From Triparma columacea (Eukaryota; Sar; Bolidophyceae; Parmales; Triparmaceae), in the NCBI GenBank assembly GCA_030267965.1, contig BRYA01000148.1, positions 16,944 to 80,943 on the forward strand: DNA of 64,000 bases. The letters are read 5' to 3'. The position numbers and the translations under genes are program-made. Below are positions 41,545 to 51,561 of this stretch, in pieces; position 1 is the stretch's first letter; each line of letters begins with the position of its first letter. The notes beneath the pieces are model-generated. The model was not told where the DNA came from. It ran no database searches and was given only the letters and a program-made list of their open reading frames with translations.

Positions 41545-42737
41545 ATGTCAACTGAAATATGCGTTAACGGCCTCGGCCGCATTGGTCGTCTCCTAATTCG
41601 CTGCCTCCATTCAGACCCCACAATAAAAATATCCCACCTCAACGACGTCTGCTCCATCGAGTCCGCAGCCTACCTCCTCCAATACGACACCGTCCACGGC
41701 ACATGGGACAAGAAGGTCGCAATCGAAGGCGATAACATCGTCATCGACGGAGTCCCGATACCATTCACTTCCAACCCTGATCCTGCAACCCTGACCATGT
41801 CAACAAAGATTTCAATGGTAGCCGATTGCACGGGGAAATTCCTAAAGGTAGCAGGGCTCAAGGTGAGAGCATCGCGCGTAAAATTCACAAGCAGCTCCTA
41901 GAAATTGGGAATGTTGCATGTCGCCTTGGCGTAACATTGGTTTCAGATCGCTCAAAGAATCTGTATCTAACCTCCAAATGCATACATCTTTCTCCCCATT
42001 CACCCTTTGCCTCGTCGTAGTCTGCCTACCTCGAGAACCCCAACTACGGTCACATCAAGAAGGTAATCGTCAGTGCTCCCGTCAAGGAGGCTGAGGCTCT
42101 CAACGTCGTCATAGGTTGCAACGAACACAAGCTCACTGACGAAATTCAGATAATCACAAACGCCTCCTGCACGACCAACTGCATCGGCCCGGTCGTTAAG
42201 GTAATAATGTCCTCCTTCGGCATCAAGCACGGGTGCATAACCACATGCCACAACGTAACCGGCACCCAAACCCTAGTCGACATGCCCAACACTAAGAAGT
42301 CGGACCTCAGGAGGGCTAGGAGCGGCATGTGCAACCTCTGCCCCACGAGCACCGGGAGCGCTACGGCGATAACCGAAGTGTACCCTGAGCTCAAGGGTAA
42401 GATGAACGGACTGGCCATACGAGTGCCCCTACTTAACGCATCGATTACCGACTGCGTTTTCGAAGTCGAACGTCCCGTCACGCGGGAGGAGGTCAACAAG
42501 GCTCTCTCGGACGCCGCTTCCGGGGAGCTCAAGGGTATCCTCGGGTTCTCCACGGAACCCCTCGTCAGCACTGACTACGTTAACGATGAGAGGAGCAGTA
42601 TTGTCGACGCGCTAAGCACGATGGTCATCGACGGTACTATGGTTAAGATTTACGCGTGGTACGATAACGAGTATGGGTATAGTAAGAGGATGGCGGAGCT
42701 TGTCAGCATGGTAGCGGAGAAATTCGTGAGGAAGTAA
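41545..42737 (+). CDS. ArsJ-associated-type glyceraldehyde-3-phosphate dehydrogenase
   Basis: Exons 41545-41862 and 42021-42737 (344 residues), phase 0 join. The NAD-binding start [14 protein letters not shown] and the catalytic SCTTNC are present. It resembles the GAPDH encoded in bacterial ars operons beside arsJ more than glycolytic GapA/Gap[95 protein letters not shown]. That enzyme can use arsenate in place of phosphate to make 1-arseno-3-phosphoglycerate, which ArsJ removes. No targeting peptide is seen, so it is probably cytosolic. Glycolytic or plastid GAPDH genes are expected elsewhere. Assignment as GAPDH is certain; as the ars type, likely. Confidence 0.85.
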
Positions 42738-42904
42738 GGGGGAGGAGAAGGGGTTTAATTTTAAGACAAGGGTTAGGAAGTGCAAAGCAAACAAAACAGC
42801 GTGGGTTTGGTGGGGATTAAGGAGGGCGGGTGAGGGGGGGGAACCACTTATCAAATCCGAATCAAGGGTTCAAGTTCTGATAAAAAAGTCACAAGAAAAC
42901 CAAA

Positions 42905-44843
42905 ATGAAAATTCTCAACCATCTTAGTCTAATACTACTTGTATTACCCTCACTACAAGCTTACAGAATTCCATTTACCTCACCAAGAGATCGTTTGCTA
43001 AATAAGGTGCGTGATTCGTTCAAAAACAAACACCCAAACATGACTCGATATGTTCCACCCCTTCTTACACTCCTCTCTTACACTCCTCTTACACACATCC
43101 TACATCACATCCTACATCGTATCCTACATACCTCCAATATCGTTCCTAAATCCCTCCTACAAACCCTCTCTCTTATAATCTAACAGCCATACACTGATCC
43201 AGTACTTGTTGACCCAAATGCTGAGGATAAAGCCAAGGCGTCCCCACTGGAGATTACCGCAGAAGGGTACCTGAGAACAGGAAGCATCAACAGGTGAGAA
43301 AAGGGAAGAAGGGGGGGTGTGGGGGGGGAGAGAGAAAGAGAGAGAAGAGGAGAGGAGAAGACAGCCTCGTGGAAGAGGCATGCGCATACGCCCAATTCCT
43401 CGTAACTCATCCTCACTCCCACACACACAACCAACAACAACACTAACACCACCAAATTTCATAGGCTCGTCGCCAAATCCCCAGATTCCAACAATTACTA
43501 CCTCGGAACAACCTCCACTTACCTCGACCTCGTTGACTCCAAGGTACGTGTCAAGATGAATAAATTAATATACTACAACCCCCCCCCCCCCATCCAACAC
43601 ATCCTGCTTCCCCCCCACCCGCACCACACACGCAGACGTCCCCTACCCCCCCCCCAACCCCTCCCCGTGCCTTCTTGATCCCCCCCCCCCGTGTTCCCTC
43701 CCTCCCCCGTTGGTTGTCCTCCTCTCTTATGCTACCATTAAATGAAGAAGAAGAAGAGGTGGACTCGACAGTGGACGATACTTACATCCCAATGAGGGAC
43801 CTCTTCACGAACCCCCTAGTATCCTTTGCCTATGAGCGTGGTTGGCGTCAAGGTTTCGCAGCCGCCGGTTTCCCCGGTCCTGACGTCGAGTATAACATGG
43901 TAAAATCCTTCTTCGAACAGGGTCCCACTTCAGTGGTTGCCGACATGAGCTGCGGTAGCGGTCTTATGACGAGGAGGTTCGCTCTTGACGAGTCAGGTTA
44001 CATAAACAGGTTGATAGCCTTTGATTTCTCAGACAGTATGCTCCGCGAGACCTCCAGGCGGTACCTCAAAAGCCTTCCCTCCGCCGAGGCGGACCCGGGC
44101 ACCGTAACGAGGGTTGACCTGGTCAGGGCTGACGTGGGGAACATGCCGACGAGGACGGAGGGAATTGACGCGGTTCATGCGGGGGCGGCTATGCATTGCT
44201 GGCCTGATGTTGAAGGAGGACTTAAAGAGGTGAGCTGAGGGGGATAAATTCTGACGGGTGGGGGGGGGGGGGGGATATTGAGGGTTCGAAACCAACGCTG
44301 GAAAAATGCATATAAACTAACCCGGGCACGCAGATCCACAGGTCCCTCAAGCCAGGAGGTCGTTACTTTGCTAGCACATTCCTAGCCCCCTACTTCCGCA
44401 ATGTCGCCGGCACCACGCCCGGCGACTTGAAGAGCCAGAGTTTCCAGCTCTTTGAGAGCGCCGAGGAGCTTAAGGCCATGGTTGAAGAGGCGGGGTTTGA
44501 GGAGGTGGAGGTAAACATCGAGGGGAAGGCGTGTGCTATCATCAAAGCGAGGAAGGCGGGGGGAGAGAGAGAGATGGAGTTGAAGGAGGAGGAGAAGGAG
44601 GAGGAAAAGGAGGAGAAGGAGAAGGAGGACGAGGAGGATAAGGGCGATGAGAAGGGTAAAAATATCACCAAGGCGAAGGGAAAGGCGAAGGAGAAAGCAA
44701 CAAAGGCTAAGGGGAAAGCAAAGGGAAAGGCTAAGGGGAAAGCGAAGGGAAAAGGAAACGAAAAGGATGTGGTGAACAAGGCTGACGCAGGGAAGACGAC
44801 GCCATCCAGCCTCTCACCCCCAAACCCCCCCCCTTTCGAGTAA
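42905..44843 (+). CDS. SAM-dependent methyltransferase, organelle-targeted, Lys-rich tail
   Basis: Exons 42905-43006, 43187-43293, 43465-43543, about 43759-44229, 44334-44843. The start of exon 4 is uncertain (43636 or 43759 both keep phase). The protein opens with a signal peptide (MKILNHLSLILLVLPSLQA). The core resembles the plastid methyltransferases of plants (At1g78140/At2g41040 type): LVSFAYERGWRQGFAAAGFPGPD, the SAM loop VADMSCGSGLMTRRF, IAFDFSDSMLRE, VHAGAAMHCWPDV, SLKPGGRYFASTF. The catalytic domain ends near IIKARKA. A ~90-residue tail follows: a Glu/Lys run, then KGKAK repeated several times, like a histone H1 tail. Substrate is unknown; bacterial relatives methylate ubiquinone precursors. 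Many C-runs in introns make splice sites hard to place. Confidence 0.75.
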
Positions 44844-44881
44844 TAAGGTTCTGTAGTGTTCTATTTGGAGCAAGGCCTTCT

Positions 44882-46901
44882 CTAGCTTACGTCCCCCTCC
44901 TGCTTTAATATCACGTCCCCCTCCTGCTTTAATATCATCTCCGGCCACTCCTCCATGATGTTAACTACAAACTCCCCAAACAAGCTATTAGCCCAAGCAA
45001 ACCAACTCCTCGTAAATACATTTGCGTCGTCCTTCCAGAAGCTCTCGTGCATGAAACCCGTCCCCGCCGTCGCCTCCACCAGCATGTCCAAGCACTTCTT
45101 GACCTCCCCCCCATCCAAGCTAGTCATGCCCCTCACAATAACGCCCATAGGCCAAATGTAACCATATCCAACGTGAGGACCGCCAACGCCCTCGCCGGCG
45201 GAACCGGAGAAGAAGAAGGGGTTGGTAGACCTGCTAAGGATGGCCTCCCTAGTGTTCAGGTAAATCTCGTCGTCTCTGTCCACGAAGCCAAGGTACGGCA
45301 GCGCCAGCAGGGAGGGAACGTTGGCGTCGTCCATGAATAATGAGTTACCGAAACCGTCAACCTCGTAAGCGAACACCCTCTTACCAGTAACACGGTGGGT
45401 GATCACGCCGTGGGCGTATATTCCGGACTCTATATCGTCCGCCAAGGTTTGCATCCTCCCCGCTAGTTCCCGCTGCTCGTCCTCGGTAACGTCAGGGTTG
45501 GGGGATAGGGTAGAGGTTATAAGATTAGAGACGTGACGGAGCTCGACGCAGGCCATGGCGTTGGCCGGGATCAAGAAAGGGTAGGTAACGGCGTCGTCTG
45601 AGGGACGGAACTGGCACTGTTTGAGAGGGGGTTTGGGAGAGGGGGGGAGGGGGGGAGGGGGGGGGGAGTTAGAAGAGAGGACGACGGAACAAGACACCAT
45701 CTTCATCCCCACCCTATAACCCTACCCCCTCTACCACCACAACCCATCGCCATAAGCATACACACCTTGCTCATCCCCGTCCTCGCGCAAGGCGCGCCCT
45801 TCCCTCCCTGCATTAGCGTGTCGGTCGCCGCCTCCGTGGTCCTCTGGAACTCGTAGTTAACCCTCCTCTCCCCCTCGTCCTCGTCCGTGCTCTGCTGCTG
45901 GTCGACCATCGTATCCACGGCGGCGGAAATGGCGCGGAGCCAGAGGGACTTTGAGGAAGGACCGGAAGGACCCTGGAAAAGATGGGTGGAACCGGAGGAG
46001 TGGACAAGACGGGAGAGCTTGAGGAAGGCGGCGAGACTGTCCAGCTCGTACTTGCCCTCGAAGGTGGAGTTGCTCATCTTGGGGATCCGAGAGTCAGATG
46101 CGTGCTGAAGGGGTTTGGAAGGGGAGGGAAGAGAGAGAGGGAGAGGCGAGGGGAGAAGCGATGGTTGGCTTGTGGAATGGTTGGTGTAAGTCCCCCCTCC
46201 CCGACCCCCCCTTTCCCCCTCACCTCACTAGCCTGGCTGGCGTCAAAGTTGAAGGCGTTTGCGTAGCTATCTATAAGGACGCTCCTACTCATCCTCATGA
46301 CGAGGTTGGAAAGGAGGAGATCGAGGGAATCGTCCGACTTTATGAAGGGGAGGAAAGGGAGGACCTGGTTGCACGAGTCTCGCAGCCACATGGCGTCAAT
46401 ATCGCCCGTGATTATGAAGGTGTCAGAGGAGGAGTGGAAACCCACTGTGGTGTCAAGAGTGTTGGGGAACGTGTTCGAGAAGAGCTGAGAAGGGGGGGGG
46501 TGTTAGTGGAGCGCAGAGAGGCACCGGAGGGGGATAGGCTACCGCGAATGTCGGATAGATATGTAGTCAGGACGGCGTAGTTGTTTTTGGTCTAATGTGT
46601 GTGTGTGTGTGTGCTAGTTAACCCCAAACGGGGCAGAAGGTTGGAAGTTGTTGTCTTGTAAATTCCTCAGCCTCCATCCCCCGGAGCACCAACTTACTCT
46701 TCCGAGATCCTCGTCCTGGAACTGTTCAACAACAGATTGCAAATAGGTGTCAACGGAATCAGAGTGAAAAGTTCGATTTTCATATGCTGGCCGACCATCC
46801 GGAACATCCACAGCGGTAGAGCCAAGGTATGATGTAGTCGTGGAGATGAGGAGGAGGAGGAGGAGGGAGGGGCGAGCGCGGGGAAGAGGGGAGAACCTCA
46901 T
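44882..46901 (-). CDS. GH125 exo-alpha-1,6-mannosidase-like protein (MUG157 family)
   Basis: Exons, 5' to 3': 46901-46698, 46484-46224, 46104-45766, 45616-44882 (512 residues). It starts with a signal peptide or anchor (RPSLLLLLLISTTTSY). Family blocks are DLGR|LFSNTFPNTLDTTV across the first junction, FIITGDIDAMWLRDSCNQVLPF (with the acidic residue region of the active site), KYELDSLAAFLKL, CQFRPSDDAVTYPFLIPANAMA, EVDGFGNSLFMDDANVPSLLALPYLG and GTGFMHESFWKDD. GH125 enzymes remove alpha-1,6-mannose; location is probably the secretory pathway. The C terminus has a 24-base duplication giving ILKQEGDV twice. Start codons of this gene and the GT60 gene are 72 bases apart on opposite strands. Confidence 0.88.
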
Positions 46902-46973
46902 CCTTGGAGCTTGGGCTTTTGTGCTTTTGTTCGATTTTGGATTTTAGATGGATAGAATATTGAAGGGGGCAGG
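46902..46973. promoter_or_regulatory. 72-bp bidirectional promoter region
   Basis: Only 72 bases separate the ATGs of the GH125 gene (minus) and the GT60 gene (plus). Promoter elements must overlap each other or the coding starts. Confidence 0.5.
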
Positions 46974-49169
46974 ATGATGAAAGCGCTCCTCCTGAGTGCA
47001 ATCCTGGTGCTCTTGCTAGGTCGGGCAATCTCCGACCTGACTACGGAGGTTAAAATCGACGGAAGCTCCACAACTGAGAAGAAGCCCCAATCCAAGGAGC
47101 ATCCATCGAAAGGAAGGAAGGAGGAGGATAAGAAGGAGAAGGAAAGGATTCACCCCTTGCCGCCGCTCCCGGTGGCCCGAGACAAGATGCCGATGTTCGA
47201 TCCAGAAAATAAGACTATATTTGTTTCGATTGCGAGCTACAGGGACCCAGAGCTCAATGCTACTTTGGCTGACTTGTTTGGCAAGGCCATGTACCCCGGC
47301 ATGCTACGAGTAACGGTGTTGCTGCAGGAGGACGAGGATTTTTTGGAAAGGGGCGAGGGGGGCGCTGATTGGTTCCCTCAGGAAGTGCTATCGAGGGGGG
47401 GAGTTATCAACATTCTTCCGAGGAACTACAAGGAGGCGAGGGGGGCTGGGGAGGCGAGGGCAACGATACAGGAGATGTACCAAAACGAGACTTACTATAT
47501 GCAGCTCGACTCCCACCACCGCTTCGCGATGAATTGGGACTCCAGAGTAATTTCCAAGCTCGGCATGCTCGAAAGGTTCTCCAAGAAGCCAGGTAAGTGG
47601 GCGGCTGGGGGGAGTGGCTCACCGGTATTTCTTATATATGTGGTACAGGTCGGTCGTGCACTGGACAGCACGCTAACCGCTCTTCCCCGCTCTCTCCCCC
47701 TTCACAGTCATCAGCCAGTACCTGGGGGGTTACAAGTTCGATGATGACGAGGAATTGCTGCAAGAAAAATTTAAAAAGAAACCGTACAGGCTCACAGGGA
47801 AATTCTTCCAGCCGGGCGAAGGTAGCTTGAAGAAGTTGAAGAGGTACAACATGACGGGTGAGAATGCGCTCCAAATGCGCATACCCCGGTCGGAAGGCGT
47901 CTTCTAATGCAACATCACTTCGCCCCTCCGCGCAGCTTACGTCGACTTCGATCCCTACCCCCTCAAGGTGAGGTATGGCCCTGTTCCGGTGAGATCATGG
48001 AACAATCATAACTTGAATGGCGAGTTCAGCCCCCAGCCCACGCCCTTCTTCTCCGGGCACTTTGTCTTCGCCACGGGCAAGTTTGTTACTGAGATTAGGT
48101 GAGAACTGAAAAGGACTACGGATGGACAGCAGATGGAGATAAGGTTTTTGAGAAGCAGCAGTTCTGACCCCTTTCGGTACCCGGTTCAACACTTGACTCG
48201 TCGCAGGTATGACTCAAACATTCCCTTCAATGGAGAAGAGGACAGCATGGGCATTAGGGCTTGGACGAGCGGGTGGGACATTTACGGCATGGTCGATGAT
48301 GAAGTCGCACTCCACATGTACAGTCCTCGAAACGGCAGGACCGCGTGGGAAGACAATAAAGAAGGAGATGTTTGGTGGAAGCTCGACCAAGGAGGAGTCC
48401 TGAGGCTGAGGGAGCTCCTGACGTCGCACGATGGGTGCCATAAGTTAGACAAGAAGAAAGAATTCTGCCTTGGGACGGAGAGGTCCCTAAGCGGGTATGA
48501 GGAGGTGAGACATTTTTTGCTGTGAGCCGCTGAAGTTCTGAAATTTGCACGTTGGATGTCGTGGTGCCAACAATGAAGGAAGGCAACACACCAACCCCCC
48601 TTCGGTCACTCTCTTACGCAGTTTGCAGGAATCAGCTTTGGGATGAGGCTCCTGGAAACCAAGTGCAAGCTTGGGGACCCGAGGGCCTTCAACGGGGACT
48701 ACAACGCCGATGGAGAGGTTGAGAGGTTCCTCTGGGTCGCAGAGAAGAGAGAAGTCGCCTTTCAGAAGCTTACGGATGGGTGGTGGGAGGAAGTCATGGA
48801 CCCGGCGGGGGTGAACGGGAAGGCGAAGGTGAGAAGGGATAGAAGGAGGGATAGAAGCAAGACCTAAAGACCATTGGCGCCCAATAACTAACGTCCGACC
48901 GCTCACCACCGCAGGACTGGGACAGATTCAGAAGCAGAAAGTTGGTGGAGGTCGTGCCACCTGACTGGAAGGGGAACGCGAAGGGAAGGCTAGGGCCCAA
49001 CGTCGTGCTGATGGATGTCGATACCCCAAGGAAACAGATTAGGCTAAGGCAGGAGTACTTTGAGTACAGGGTGATAGCGCCCCTAGTTTTAACTAGCAAG
49101 AACTTCACTCAAAACGGGCACAAGGGCTGGGGCAGGTGGAAGAAAGTGCATCCTGGGACCTTTCATTAA
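46974..49169 (+). CDS. GT60-type UDP-GlcNAc transferase
   Basis: Exons 46974-47592, 47708-47857, 47936-48098, 48207-48504, 48622-48828, 48915-49169 (563 residues), every join in phase. It begins with a signal anchor (MMKALLLSAILVLLLG), then a Lys/Glu-rich stem. The catalytic part opens with TIFVSIASYRDPELNATLADLF, then ATIQEMY and YYMQLDSHHRFAMNWD (DSH motif), GHFVFATGKFVTEI, EDSMGIRAWTSGWDIY. This is the GlcNAc-transferase family that includes Dictyostelium Skp1 GnT1 (cytoplasmic hydroxyproline GlcNAc transfer) and mucin-type polypeptide GlcNAc transferases of trypanosomes. With a signal anchor, Golgi protein glycosylation is more likely than Skp1. Neighbour GH125 may act on related glycans. 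The C-terminal ~110 residues lack family motifs that I know. Confidence 0.85.
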
Positions 49170-49215
49170 CAACGAAAAATGCTGATATTAAGCAGACAAA
49201 CAATCCTCGGGGAGG

Positions 49216-50246
49216 TTAACAGTTTTGAGGGGGCTTTACTTTCGCCACTACACTTGTAAAACAGCGCCTCATGCATTGGCCAGTCTTCTTGTTCACATTC
49301 TTGACGAGGGCATACTGGAGGATGAGGGGGAGGGGGTTGAGGAAGGGCGTTGGGGGGGGGGGACAAAGAAAGATTGCTGCGTCCTACGTGTGTTCCTCAC
49401 CTTGGCCTCCACTAGGTCGAAACCAGCCTCTACAAAGAGGGCCTTTGTCGCCTCCAACTCAAAAAAGGAGGAGAGCGTCCCGTCCCCCCGTCGGAACGTG
49501 AAATCAACAACGTGCTGAAAAGGCTTGAAACGAAGCATCGTCATGTCGTACAAACCATAGTCCCTGAAGCAGATCATACCGTCGGGCTTCAAGACGTTCC
49601 TTATTTTTATGAGAGTGGAAAGGAACGTGGAAGGAGGAACGGCAGAAAGGCAAAATACAAGAAATGCTACATCTATCGTGTTTGGAGGGGTAGGGAGATC
49701 ATCCACGCAGATGTCGCACACATGGGCAGCTGGTGGTGGGTAAGTGGGGGAGGGGGGGGTAAGGGTGAGGGGAGCATGTGGTGGGACTCCCAATGCTTTT
49801 GATTGCCAAAAATACAGCCCCTCACCTATCAAAGAAGCATCAAACTTCGGCTGAGATCGCAGAAGATCAATCGCTGTCGGGGCTATATCGATTGCCACAG
49901 CACTCGTGGAGGCAGGAAGAGATTTAAGCAAAGGGAAGAGCGCAGCTCCAGCCCCACTGCCGACCTCGAGGATGACTGGGGAAGCAGAAAGGCCACAGAG
50001 ATGATCTATTGCCGCAGAAAAGGACTGTGGAAGGTATCGCTTCGGCCGGAAGAATTTGGCAGAGCTGTGATCGGAATGAAACTTTGTCCAAGCAGGACCA
50101 GGAGGAGGTGATGCAGAGGAAGATAAAGAATTGGTCGTGGAGGACGATACTTGGACATTTAATGTCGACAAGAAGTCGCACCCATCCACTTCGAGCTCTG
50201 AGAATTCAAAATCAGCATCGAAGTAAGCCGGTTGAGCCGGTTGCAT
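49216..50246 (-). CDS. METTL2/6/8-like tRNA m3C methyltransferase
   Basis: Exons, 5' to 3': 50246-49826, 49729-49401, 49314-49216 (282 residues). ATG at 50246; the frame extends one codon further only as TTG. Blocks: AWTKFHSDHSSAKFFRPKRYL, the SAM loop ILEVGSGAGAALFPLL, CDICVDDL, FLVFCLSAVPP, VLKPDGMICFRDYGLYDMTMLRFK, FTFRRGDGTLSSFF. These match the METTL2/6/8 group (yeast Trm140), which makes 3-methylcytidine in the anticodon loop or variable arm of tRNAs or, for METTL8, in mitochondria. The last exon supplies the closing strand (YALVKNVNKKTGQCMRR). It converges on the GT60 gene with 46 bases between stops. Confidence 0.85.
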
Positions 50247-50329
50247 CACAAGCCGACCTGTCTTTCGATGAACGAGGGAAGCTTTGTAGGATTACGTGCT
50301 TTTCGTAGACTCTTGGATGGCTGCGGTCG

Positions 50330-50790
50330 TATAAGAGATTGCCTAGTTTGAGGTGTAAACACTGATATCTTATTTTAGCAAAGTTGGGCGTAGAAAATAA
50401 GAGAATCGCTGCTTTTCGATTTTGTCAAGATTTTTCGTGACCCAGTTGACATTCATGTCAATACAATTTTATATACATATATATACTATTTCATGTATGT
50501 TGATCTCATCATAATATTTAAATGTAAAATAGAATCAGTGATGAAAATTTGATCATATCTGTGACAATATTTTGAATATTTATAATCCAATATTGACTTC
50601 AAGCTTTTGATATGATATTAAATACAAAATTGGTTTTTATTAAATCTATTTGAAACCTTTGAAAAAATATTTTCACTATTTATCAAGATCCTATTTAAGA
50701 TAAATAAATTTACAAATTTATGTTTAACTTTGATACAGCATAATATTAAACATTTTTAGAGTCTCAGTTAATCAATTTCATTTTGCCCGA
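50330..50790. other. Very AT-rich tract
   Basis: About 460 bases of roughly one-fifth to one-quarter G+C by eye, with many AATATT, TTTAAA and TATATA words, in a window otherwise near half G+C. No ORF, tandem period or RNA was recognised. It starts abruptly after the METTL-type gene and ends at the duplicated element at ~50797. Confidence 0.7.
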
Positions 50791-50796
50791 TTTTTG

Positions 50797-51115
50797 TCAA
50801 TTTTCACTTTGCACCCTTACCACAAAAATAATTGTGCTTGCGATTACCGACCGCCCAATAAATAGCACTCGAGCTTTCAATTACACCACTTCGACTCGAA
50901 TCTCCGTTATCACAAGCAAAACTTGCCTGACGCTTCCCCTAACACCCCTTCAATTTTCAATTTGCAAGTGCACCACCCTTACCACCAAAATAATTGAGCT
51001 TGCGACCACAGACCGCCCAATAACTAGCACTCGAGCTTAGTATTACACCAACTTCGACTAGAGGCTCCGTTATCACAAGCAAAACTTGCCCTACGCTTCC
51101 CCCAACAACCCCCCC
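50797..51115. repeat. Imperfect tandem duplication, about 155 bp
   Basis: Unit 1 (about 50797-50950) and unit 2 (about 50952-51112) share long stretches: CACCCTTACCACxAAAATAATTG, GACCGCCCAATAAxTAGCACTCGAGCT, CTCCGTTATCACAAGCAAAACTTGCC. Differences are scattered substitutions and short indels, so the duplication is not recent. It lies upstream of the giant ORF and could carry promoter or intron sequence of it. Confidence 0.85.
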
Positions 51116-51561
51116 CTCGGCACAACTGTTTTTACTGGCTTTTTTAATCTCGTATATTGGACCTCCTGCGCCCCGTAAATCAGATTTATCCTTCTACCCG
51201 CTCAATCTAAGACCGCTCCTACCCTCAATCCTCCTCCTCCCCCGTCCCACCACCATATCCTAATCCACCAACCTCGTGCCATCCGAGCCTGGCTCCAAAA
51301 CTCCACTGTTCTAGAATAATCGGGGTCGAGGTAAGTCAGGGTTGGCAAACTCCTCCCCAAAAGGCCAACTACCGCCGTTGTCCGGTCCGCAAAGTTACCG
51401 CAGAGACAAAATTGGTGCTGAGACCAGCCACTGACATCATCACATTTTTAGCCACCTCGGAAACCGCTCAAAAGGTGTAAATTATCCCTCGCCCCTGCTC
51501 ATCTACACCGGCCTAACGTCCCGCGCCCCTTCAATCCCGTCCGCAGACCTACTTCGACAAA
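51116..51561. other. 5' flank of giant ORF
   Basis: 446 bases with no ORF. AAAAG|GTGTAAATT near 51477 and CGTCCGCAG|ACCTAC near 51546 could be donor and acceptor of a short 5'-UTR intron just before the ATG. Nothing else supported. Confidence 0.4.

Noticed and set aside
46500..46600. Possible exon (NNYAVLTTYLSDIR) in the GH125 gene
   Set aside because: It has no phase-0 donor, and joining DLGR directly to LFSNTFPNTLDTTV gives the family consensus.
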